Below, piece after piece: positions 52,734 to 62,900 of a DNA stretch of 64,000 nt. The stretch is from Diaporthe sp. PMI_573 (taxonomy: Eukaryota; Ascomycota; Sordariomycetes; Diaporthales; Diaporthaceae), in assembly GCA_021399435.1 (NCBI GenBank), contig JAJTUP010000052.1, forward strand, positions 124,001-188,000, read 5' to 3'. Position 1 is the first letter of the stretch; each line of letters opens with the position of its first letter. The translations under genes were made by a program, and so were the position numbers. Under the pieces are notes generated by a model, which worked only from the letters and a program-made list of their open reading frames with translations, made no database searches and was not told the origin of the DNA.

Positions 52734-55314
52734 GGAGAATCATAACGACATGCCCCACCTGATTTCACTGGCGCGCTCGGAACATGACCTGGACAACAGA
52801 CATCTCAGGTGCCTTCCTGTCCCCAGCCACACGCCGACAGCTGGTCCCATAGACTCCATCAGTGGCATCTCGCTTTGTCATCGCCCGATGCTTCGTGGCG
52901 CAGACCATCCGCAGGAAGCATCCACACGGAAGAAGATTGCTACGAGTGATGTCAGTATGCACCAGTCGACGATCTGAAAAACTGCGGAAGACAATACTGC
53001 CCCTCCATTTAGAGCATCCTAGAAGCGACAGTTGTTAGCACTGTCGAGTGCTGTCGGTGGGGACAGTTGTGGCTATCGAAGATATTCTAAAGAATTCAGA
53101 TTGGGGAGGGGTGATTTGCGCATCTCCATCAACCTGATGCTTCCATTTCGTGTATTTAGTCTGTTGTGTTAGCCTTTCTCTCTTAGAATATGGAAAACGT
53201 TTTCTTTTCTTTCTATGATTATGATGATGTTGTTGTGATTTTCTTCTTCTCACCGTGGAACATTTTACATCGTTCTTCTTCTATAACTCTGAGATAGGGA
53301 AGGAGGTTAGCGAGGGCCTTGAGGAACAGGCGCAGCAAAATTGCTAGCGTGTGTATTAGCGTTGGCGCTGCCGAAGGTAGGGAGAATAGTGGAAACGAGA
53401 GGGCTGTGTTGATAAAATCCTAGCGCACTAGCTTTTTCTGGTTGCCCACCTTGGAAGAAATACTTATCCTTAAAATCTCCTAGCCTTTAGGCTCGGAGTC
53501 AAAAGCACGGTTGCTCCCATCGCAGCAAACCACAGTCGTCACGACAATTCAGTTGGCTTCCCTTTGCACTCCTGTCTTAATACTGCGGGCCTCGCAAGGC
53601 TATCCGATGACCATCTCAAGCGGCACATTAACAGGTCTGCTAGAAGCAAGACAAGACATGATATCGGGGCTGGTATCTTGCTGGCAGAAATCCAGAGCAG
53701 GATGAAAAAGAAGACCTTGCCGTGCCCAGCACAGCAATCAGCAAGATAATGAGCGCACAACGATAGAGCAACGCCTGAACAAGGCCACCTCGATGAGACG
53801 GAATTTGTGTCTATAGAAAATCGTGGGTGCTTAATCTGGATGTTGAACTCGGCAAAACTCTTGGCAAATTGCTTAAAAGAAGAATTAACAGGAAGGAGGC
53901 ATTAGCATGTAGAAGAGTAGCAGCCTGTAGGAACGCTTTACACAGACTTGCCTATTCTCGTCATATGCTTCATCTTTGGCAGCACCAGGGAACGTTCTAT
54001 AGGACGTGCCGACCTCGAATTGAGCACCACTCAAGCGATGCTGCTAAATTCTACTTCTACTTCTGGAAGTTCACGGGCCGACGCGAGCGACTCGGAGTCC
54101 CAGCCGTGATTTAGTGGTTGTCAAGGACACGCGAGGCATGATAGCCGGAGCCATAGTGTCTGGCCCGGCAGGGGGCCCTTTTTCGCAGGATAAGGCACGC
54201 AAAGCGATGGGCTTGTCTTCTAGGTTCATCACCACTGGTTCTGGCAACATGTGCCGATGAAGCCGAGAAAATGATGTAAGTACGCCGTGACGCCGGCATC
54301 GTGGCGAGCACTTTGGCCGCTCGAGTCTGGCGACGATCAGCGCAGCCAGCACCTACCCGAGAAGGATCCGAGCATCTCTGGCACCTACGATCAGGGCATC
54401 TGGGGCCAGAAGCTCTGAAGGCGTTGGTATGGGCTGCGTGAGGGGTGAGGTTAGATGGCACACCGCGCGTTAAGTGCGAGCATTGCGCGATGGCGCACGC
54501 AACGCGAGTTGTGTCGAGACGAGCGTCGGAAGGCCGTGCCCCTCGTCCTTTTTGGCGAATAAGTTGGGATGGTGGAAGGCGAGCGTCTGGCGAGGCTGCC
54601 AAACCCTGAGAATACACCCGACCCGGAGTTGCTACGAGCTCCGGAGGGTGAAGGGCAACCGCACGCGCTTCCAGACGCGGGCCAGCGCGCTCTTGCTGAC
54701 GAGCAGAGTGATGGCGATTTGCAGGCAGCGGCTGCGAGGATAGAAGACTCGGGAACGAGCATGCGAAGCCCTCCTCCGGAGGAAGGGCTGACCGGCGATA
54801 CGATCGTGGTGCGCACTGATCCGGCGCCACGAGCAACACAGACTGGCTCTCGAAGAAGGGAGCAGGAGCTGGGCATCTTCTCAGGCGGCGGTAATTGTAA
54901 TGGCCCATTTCTCTTATGGGCTTTACACTTCGTAGCTACTTGTCATTTCATTTCTCAGCCACTATTCAGTCTTGGATACGCACATTGTAGGACCGAAAGT
55001 TCAGACTCTAGGACAGACTCACATGTTCTGCAGTACCAGGTATGGTGTGTAAATTTTGCTAACCGAGCAATACATAGGTGGCAACATTCAAAACCTTGCA
55101 AGAAGCCGAAAACCCTTCTCATAAGTACAGTAGGTAGTCTCACATTAGAATAGATACCTTGAGGATGTGGCGAAGCGAGCCGCTCTCGAATGCTTTGACG
55201 AATGCCAGGTGATTGGAATTATGCAACAGGTCAAATTATGTATAGCCCGGCCTCTGTATAATAAAAAAAAGACATTGGGTGTGACAACAATCAAACAACA
55301 AACTATCCTGACTT
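52734..55314. other. Long stretch without confident genes
   Basis: The best frames are plus 53827-54114 (basic, no family) and plus 54569-54900 (Pro/Glu/Arg-rich, LLRAPEGEGQPHALPDAGQR). The latter lies in a GC-rich 54.1-54.9 kb patch where long ORFs run on both strands. The patch differs in composition from its flanks and may be a transposon remnant. Confidence 0.35.
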
Positions 55315-55947
55315 CTAGAGCGAACGCATGAATACAGCTTCATCTTGCGCGATCTCCTTATCCCAAGCTTCAACTACGTCTTGCACATCGGTCAATTCGA
55401 CTTTGATGGTGTCATCTTCTTCCCCACATTCACATCTGCATTGTTCCATCGACGACCAGTAGATTGCTTTCGAATCGAGATTGTCGATGTCCTTCCTTTC
55501 GAGCCACTCGTGGCTGACTTTGAAGTATTCCACAGCGCAAATCTGCTCCCCGGGGATTTGATACTTTGACAATTTCCCATCATCGTGCACCCGTTGCACG
55601 ACCACTCTCGGATTGATCGCATTACCAGCCGGGCCAAGATCTAAGGCAGCGGCGCCAGATGCCGGAACTACCGGAAGAATGACCTGCCCCTCGCTATTGT
55701 TCTCAGGGACTGTTTCTTAATTTATGCTGGCGTCGGTGATGGTATGGAAGCCAACAACTAAGTAGATTTCCCGGCCTCGGTCGACTGCCTGTTCGATCCA
55801 GAGGCGTGTAGGCTCCAATCGCGTTGCTTCCTTAAACCAATCTTCGGATTTGTCAAGCGTGTGCTTCTTGATGACATTTGTAGTGACATGAATATTCGTG
55901 TTCGTGCGCCTTGTGAGATTGGCACTGGGTGCGGCTGATCTGGGGAG
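55315..55947 (-). pseudogene. Fungal hypothetical protein, one nonsense codon, 5' end cut by hAT
   Basis: One frame on the minus strand from 55947 to stop 55315: NIHVTTNVIKKHTLDKSEDW, RLWIEQAVDRGREIYLVVGF, HTITDASIN-stop-ETVPENN, GQVILPVVPASGAAALDLGP, YQIPGEQICAVEYFKVSHEW. The single internal TAA (55717-55719) would be CAA if a C-to-T change is undone. The pattern 'REIYLVVGFHTITDA ... GEQICAVEYFKV' is common in uncharacterised fungal proteins of about 300 residues. The start is lost at the hAT junction near 55940. Confidence 0.6.
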
Positions 55948-57376
55948 AAATGCAGCAACTGTGCGGCGGCGATCTCTCCAGGATCAATTCTATCTGTACG
56001 GATATCGAAAATACGATGCGCTCTGTACACGACCTGCTAGGGGGATTCCCAGAGCTCTCACACGTCAACTTCTCTCTGTGCGATTCTCACGGCCTTCAGC
56101 TTCTGATTAAAGATATTCTTCTTCTTCCCTTCTTCGAGGATCTCTTTAACAACGTCAGCACCCTGCTCGTGTTCTTCTCACGGTCTAAATTACAATTACA
56201 AAGATTGAGAATGTGCCAGCGCACAAGGTGGAACGGAGTAACTCGCGCGCTGATCAGAAGGTACCGGTGAATTGTTAGCTGCGACTGAGAAATCGATATA
56301 CTAACCTGCTCGTTCCGAACAGTATAATTACACGCTGGGGTTCCCAGTACAATTCTTTCTTCTCCCTCCTCCGTTCTCGAGATCCTGCCAGAGACTGGTC
56401 TGTTCGAAAAGATGTACGGGATGAGTTGCGATCTCAAGATTGCCCCGTTCTCCTGCCCGAAGCGGTTCGGATCATCAAAGACAGCAGCTTCTGGCTAGAA
56501 CTCGAGGCTGCGATCGCTGTGCTGAAACCGGTGAACGACTTTCAACACGCTTCTGAGGCTGATGGGGCGGGAATTGCACACGTTGTAAATCGCTGGCTGC
56601 AAATCAAAAGCAAATGGGCTGAGATGAGAGAGGCTGATCAGTTCCCTGATATTCCGTGGGACGATATTGACGCTATATTCAAAGCTAGGCTTGATAAGCA
56701 AACGTACGATATACATTGGATCGCCGATGCCCTCCGGCCTGATACAACAGGTCCAAACTCGAAACTTCCGCCTAGCGTCTTTGCACGCGTACAAGAATAT
56801 TTGCAGAAACAGCTGGAAAATGACGACGAGTATCACCGTGCCCTCTCCGAATTCACACACTTCCGAATGCGTACAGGCGGCCCAGACGGCTTATTCAATA
56901 AGCACAGCGCTGTATACGACGATGGCTTCAGGCCAGCAATGGCGTGGCAGTGCCTCCTCAACCAGGGCTCGATTCTGGCTAGAGTAGCTGTGAAGGTAAT
57001 GAACACGCTTGCAAACTCCGTACCTTCAGAACGAAGTTTCTCTGCTATCAGTTTCATACACACGAAAGCTCGAAATCGCCTTACGCCCATGCACGCGGAC
57101 ATGCAGGCCTTCATTTTTATGAATGATCGCGTATTAGATCGCCTTAAGGATCAGAAGTACACGCATAAAAAGCGCTGGGCGGATCTTGAGGATAAGGACT
57201 GGCTGGAACTTGAAGATTCGTACCTGGAGTTGTTTGTGAATGCGCAGGGCAAGAAGGTCTGGATGGATGGTGTGATGGCCTCTGCCAATGGAGATTTCGA
57301 GTGGGAAGGTGTCTTACAGTCGACAGGTGATATATTGGGGGTTGGTACTGAAGTGGAATCAGTGGTTGGAGACTAG
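55929..57376 (+). pseudogene. hAT transposase, 5'-truncated, with intron
   Basis: Exons 55929-56260 and 56323-57376; intron GTACCG...GAACAG with CTAAC branch site, phases agree. It reads HVNFSLCDSHGLQLLIKDIL, VFFSRSKLQLQRLRM, then ITRWGSQYNSFFSLLRSRDP, KPVNDFQHASEADGAGIAHV, MHADMQAFIFMNDRVLD, and the dimerisation block SVPSERSFSAISFIHTKARN. The zinc finger and first catalytic block are missing. It is the best-preserved copy of the family also present at 19.5-20.6 kb, with no stop in 460 codons. Confidence 0.87.
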
Positions 57377-57463
57377 AGTGACAGGAGACCAGGACCGTAT
57401 GAATGCTCGTACTCAACTATTGCCTAAAAAGGAAGGAGGAAATTTGTATGGTACAATTTTGTA

Positions 57464-57545
57464 CGTACAGAAAAGTTGTACGTACGTACAGCTACCCAAA
57501 ATACAGTACGTACGTACGTACGTGTACAGAAAAATGCATCACTAT
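57464..57545 (+). repeat. (ACGT)n hAT terminus
   Basis: GTACGTAC words and a palindromic (ACGT)n block near 57506-57530, same as the end at 19290-19395. Marks the 3' limit of the hAT copy. Confidence 0.7.
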
Positions 57546-57660
57546 TCTTGGCCCCTTCCCATCGGCCTAAGTTCTGGTATATCAACGCTAGGTTGGCCAT
57601 GCTGATGGACGTGGAGGGATGGGTAGGCCCAGATGTCTCATCGTTATCTCGCATCACCCA
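57546..57660 (-). pseudogene. Tetratricopeptide-repeat protein fragment
   Basis: Minus-strand RDNDETSGPTHPSTSISMAN, then LALIYQNLGRWEGAKN, is a kinesin-light-chain-type TPR as in fungal NB-ARC/TPR proteins (GPTHPSTL..MANLA..Y...GRW.EAE). It is cut by the hAT end at 57545; no repeats are seen to the right. Confidence 0.6.
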
Positions 57661-58257
57661 GTCCTATGTTCCCTATCCCAACCCTGATATGACTGAAAAG
57701 CCTGATTTTCCTGCAGAGCGCTGACAAACAGAGTCCAAAATAACGTCAAAAGGGAAAGAACAATGGTCACCGGTACTGACGCATTCTGCAGATCATTTAC
57801 AACTCCTAAAGGAGACAACCATAGGAGGAAAAAAATGAGAAATGGTGAGATACATACAAGATTGTATAGGAGCACGCGTGACCAGCTGATCTTCTCGTAT
57901 GGAATGATCCCCCAGAACTCCGTCCGTGTCCTTCCAGCCTCCTCTAAAGTCGTCTTCTTCTTTGGGAATGGAGCTAAACCATCTATATCGGCGGCTAATC
58001 CGCCTTCGACAGTTTCTCGTCTGTGACAGCATTGCTGCGATCGCCATCAACGTGGTTTGCATGACAACCGGTGAAACTGGGTGGCAAACTCGTGCTGGGA
58101 AATCGGTGGAGGTATGGCATTCTCAAGGTGGTACTTATAGTCATGGTGAGTCGGCGGTGGAATCTCATCCTTCTTTTTAGGAGTGAATGCGCAATCGTCA
58201 AACTTTTCGCACTTCGTGAACGATTAGATAAAACTCCGATCTTGAGTCAAAAAGGGA
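57661..58257. other. No gene supported
   Basis: Short ORFs only, both strands. Confidence 0.4.
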
Positions 58258-59278
58258 TCATCTACTAACCCGCCAGAAGTCGCAATATGCGTAAACCCGG
58301 ACGTTGAAAAGCAAGAAGAGACGGCCTCGCCACCTGAGATACGCGTTTCGTAGTTCGTGGTAGAATTGATGACGATTCAGATTCTTCACATTGATTTGTG
58401 TAAGCTTGAAGTCATAGCCACGAGGGACAAGTAGAAGTATGAGGGACTCCTCGGGTGGAGTTTCTGTTTTGAACGAAATCACATCATTGTCGGATGTTTC
58501 CCCGAGCATACTCCTAGGTCCTAATGCTGGAAATCTAGTCGCCTGCTGTGAGGCTCCTGTTGGATCCGCTGCAGTGGATATTGGTATTGCTCGGCTCGCT
58601 TCTGCAGCTTTTGTCTGATTGACCTTTGCTGTATGCTGGGTGTCTTTCGCAGGGATCATGCACTGAGGGCATTGTCTTTGAGCGGATCGAATTCGTTTTG
58701 CGAAAGCCGCAGGGACTTCTGCTCGTCGCTCCTCACCACAACATGGCTTTGACGTTAAATGTTAATAAGCAAGACCACAAATTAGTCTGACAAGGATGGG
58801 TCTTACACATTCCCATGTGATCCTAGAGTCTCCGTCGCCGGTGGGTCGTTTCCGAGGTTCCATTGGCCACCAGTCCCAGCTTTCTCCCGACCATTTTTCA
58901 ATTTTCCACCTCACAAAATCTAAGGCGCTATACCTTGTTTCATAGCCCTCGTCTTCAATGCGGATAGCCATATGTGGTATATTTTGAAGCTCCCTTACCA
59001 GATTAGGTAATCCGTATGATTTTGTAAGTGCGGATAAACGACCGTCTGTGCTAAGCCATGTCCTCAGCAGGCGTTGTAGCCCACTTATCATTGGGGGATG
59101 AACAAAATCATGAATCTGGCGGACCATCATCTGGAAGGCTGCACTTTGGATAATGAAATCCTTTGCCTTCTGTACCTCGCTGTCGTCTCGAAATGAGGTT
59201 TGGTAGTTGCACTATACCATCCCAAGAGATTTGATAGGCTAGATGAAATAAACTTGAATCTACCATCACAGTCCGTTC
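58258..59278 (-). pseudogene. Fungal hypothetical protein with Cys-rich motif, disrupted by copia-2
   Basis: Minus strand. Exon 58807-59210 or so (FRDDSEVQKAKDFIIQSAAF, QMMVRQIHDFVHPPMISGLQ), 60-bp intron 58806-58747, exon 58746-58258. Across the splice: TWECPCCGEERRAEVPAAFA ... RQCPQC, a possible zinc-binding set; then a linker and VPRGYDFKLTQINVKNLNRH, HQFYHELRNAYLRWRGRLFL. A further exon (NRTDCDG with a GTAGAT donor near 59260) is cut by the copia-2 LTR at 59279, so the 5' end is displaced. This architecture is typical of uncharacterised fungal proteins. It encodes no known enzyme. Confidence 0.6.
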
Positions 59279-59421
59279 TGTTGGAATATTCTAGACCAAG
59301 TGTATTATTAATAGGGAATATCTTTATTCCTGTAAAGACGAATATATATAGGGGGCCTCTGGCCCACTTACACGAAGCTAGAATAGTCTGAATACTAAGC
59401 ATCTTCACATACACTTCAACA
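59279..59421 (+). repeat. 5' LTR of copia-2
   Basis: 143 bp, TGTTGGAATATTC ... CACTTCAACA, ends inverted TGTTG/CAACA; TATA-like AATATATATAGG near 59341. The second LTR is outside the window, so the limit is judged from the ends and the primer site. Confidence 0.8.
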
Positions 59422-59436
59422 GGTTATGAACTCCGG
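59422..59436 (+). promoter_or_regulatory. Primer-binding site, initiator-Met tRNA anticodon-arm type
   Basis: GGTTATGAACTCCGG follows the LTR directly. It resembles the complement of the initiator tRNA anticodon region (GGTTATGAGCCC), as in Drosophila copia, which is primed by a tRNA half. Confidence 0.5.
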
Positions 59437-59927
59437 CTGTTCCGCTTTTCCCTGAGCACAGACCATCTGCCCCACTTTTATCAACGCTGCACCCAATCAG
59501 AAGGATCCCTAGTCACGTGACACCCCTGACTTACACCAATTCTCAAACCTTCGACGAACCAGTCGACCACGAAAACGACCCAACACAGCCAGAAGAGCCG
59601 AACGACCCGGGGAATCCAACGGAATTACCCTTTTGGGCTAATCGATAAGCTCTCGACCAACCAGAACGCTCGATTCAACGACACCTTACCAGACGTGTCT
59701 CCACGCCCTGTAACCACTCTGCACCACCTACGCCACCTCGAAACACTCAACTGTTTCTCAACGGATATTCATCCTACACACACACAAACTATACCATTCG
59801 GAAGCCCTTCTTCTTCTCTTTATCCTCGTACTTTCAAATCTCGAAAAACACCATCATTCGAATTTTCAACCTACAACAAAACACCACCTATCTCTATCCT
59901 CCTCAAACCTCTCTCAAAACTTCCACT
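59437..59927 (+). other. copia-2 leader (untranslated)
   Basis: 491 bp, C/A-rich, few G; ORF 59695-60060 in another frame overlaps the gag start and is not coding. Confidence 0.6.
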
Positions 59928-62900
59928 ATGGCTACCCCCGACAAGTTTGGTGTCCCAATTCTCTCAGGGGCCGATAACTACGTCTATTGGAGTATTAAAC
60001 TCCTTGCTTGGATGGAGAGAGATAACGCTACCTCTGGGAATACAGAAACGCCTTTTATAGGCCTAACTGTTCCCCAGAATAAGCGTGCTATCAGCAATAT
60101 TAAGCTGATGTGTGGGCCTGGTCCTATTATGTTTATTAAGGACCTTAATAGTGCCCAAGAAGCCTGGGAGGCTCTAAAATCCCACTATAATCCCTCTGGT
60201 TTTACTAGCCAGTTCCTCGTCTGCCGTGACTTCTTCAATACTCGACTCGAAGACTTTGAGTCTATGGAAGCCTATATAACTAAAACAAAGATTCTTCTCG
60301 AAGAGTTGAAGAGAAACAAAATAGAGCTTCCAAAACAAGTCACTATAAGCTGGGTTTTAAATAGCCTAGACGACGAGTACTCTGGATTTATCCAGAATAT
60401 AACCCAGTCTCTCAGACAAGACCCGGAGGCATATACACTTGAATCTCTCTTCACGAGTCTTTTAGACGAAAGTCGAGGGAAAATAAACAAGTCCTCTGAA
60501 AAAGCCCTATATATAAAGGGTAAAAAGAGAGCTGGTGAAAACTCTACTGCATGCCCTTATTGCAAGCTGAGGGGACATACTCGAGAGAGTTGTTATTTTC
60601 TCTTCCCTGAAAAGGCTCCCCAGAGCTGGCGAATAAAGAAAAGGGAAAAGGAAAAGAAAAACAACAATAACATCAGAAATCTCTCTCGTGAGAAAAGAGA
60701 GAAACTTCAAGAGAAACTGCTGGCTGCTCTAGCTAGTATTGAGTCTCCAAAAGACTCAAATATGTCTCTTGAAGAAGAAGAAGCTGTAAATACAGCTATA
60801 ATCGAAGAGCCGAATATACTTGATAACCCAGAAATTATCGACTTTTCGAATCTCTCTTTTGAGGCCATGGAACCCATGGAAACAGAGGTAAATAACAATA
60901 ACTATAACAAATACACCCCATATATATATACAATAACAGCTGATAAGCCTACAGGATATCCAGAATATCTAAATTCTACTCAGAAAAACACTCAGACTGT
61001 AGAACTAGCTGTAGATACTGCTGCGAATATAATAAGTTTCTCTGATATAAGACTCTTTAATAACCTTCGCTCAGTAAATAAACAAGTCAAATGGGGTAAT
61101 GCTAGCTCTATTCGAGTCAATAAAATAGGAGACTCTATAATAAAATGCCTAGACACAAGCACAACAGTTAAACTAGACAATATATACTATATTCCTACTC
61201 TAGGAATTAATATTCTAGGCTATAAGACTATCTCCCACTATATAAGACTTGAGCTAGAAGGAAATACTATAAAACTATACTCAAGAACAACCAATAAGCT
61301 TATAACTCGAGGATATCAAAAGAATGGTCTATATTTTATAAAAGTCTCTATAGAAAAAGAGGCCACAAGACCTAAATATCAACCTCGAAATATACTATAT
61401 ACTCAAAAGGCCACCATACACAAACACAATAAACAAAGAGACGAAGCATATAAGTGGCACTGCCGTTTAGGGCATATAAACACACAAGCTCTTGAGATAT
61501 TCTTTCGAACAAATAACATATACACTACTATGAATAAGTCTACAAAAGACTATATAGCCAAGTGTGATGCTTGCCTTCAAAGCAAGTATATAACTAAGGT
61601 TAATAAGGAAAGCCTAACTATAAACAAAGTCTATAATATACTCGAAAGAGTTCATAGTGATATAGGCGGACCACTTAAGCCTACATATGACAAATATAAG
61701 TATTATATACTCTTCCTCGATAAGTATACTCGATATCTCGAGGTAACCTTGCTAAGGAATAAAGACGAAGCTTTGGAAGCTTTTGAAGACTATAAAAGCA
61801 AGGCAGAAAACAAATACAATAAGAGAATAAAAGAGTTCTTTACAGATAACGGAGGCGAATATATAAACAAGAGATTTAAAATCCTTGCTGCCAAATACGG
61901 CATAGAACACCATACTACACCTCCATATACAAAAGAGCCTAATGGGCTAATAGAGAGACTTAACCTAACTATAATTAATAAAGTCAGAAGTCTCTTATAT
62001 ACTGCAAAACTCCCTGTATATCTCTGGGGAGAAGCAATAAAATACGCAGTATACTTATATAATATAACACCACACCGAGGGTTAGACTATAAAAGCCCAT
62101 ACGAGGTGATAAATAAAAAGAAGCCCTATACAAATAACATAAAGATATGGGGTTCACTAGTCTATTTCCAAGATAATAAGGAAAAGACAAAGCTTGAACC
62201 AAGAAACAAAAAGGGTATTCTTTTAAACACTATACCAGAATCACAAATATACAGGGTCTGGGACATAGATAACAAAAAGCCGTTACTTGTAAGAGATATT
62301 CGAATAATCGAGGGTGAATATATTCAGCCCTCAGATGATAACCTTAAGCTCTCTCAAGAAAACGACTTATATATACAACCTCAAATAGACCCTATACCAG
62401 AACAAGTACCAGAGGAGCAAAACCAAGTACAAAACCATAGACAAGAGTCTCCTCCTATACTTGATGAGATTGTAGTCCAAGGAAATCCTGAAGACTATAT
62501 ATATAGTGTACAAGATACACTATTAAATATAATAGCCTCTATACTAGGAAACAAAAATAACTCACCAACTATAAAATACTGCTTAACAGCAGCAAATAAC
62601 GGTGAACCAACTAGTATAAGAGATATACTAAACAGCCCTAATAGGGATAACTGGATACGAGCTATGCTCGATGAGGATAATAGTTTCTACGAGCAAGGAA
62701 GCTATATTATAGTCGACTTACCTCCCAACTGTACGGCTTTAGGGGGGAAGTGGGTCTTTAAAGAAAAATTCATTAATAACCCTGATATAATAAAGCCTAG
62801 TTGGATAGTAAACAACGAAAACAATATAAGATATAAAGCCCGCTGGGTTATTCAGGGATATAACCAAAGGCTTGGAATAGACTATTTGGAAACGTTTTCC

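Noticed and set aside
54111..54908. 265-codon minus-strand ORF
   Set aside because: Arg/Pro/Ala-rich antisense frame in GC-rich DNA with overlapping frames on both strands and no domain.
59695..60060. 121-codon ORF at the copia-2 gag start
   Set aside because: It is out of frame with the gag-pol ORF from 59928, which carries all the domain signatures.
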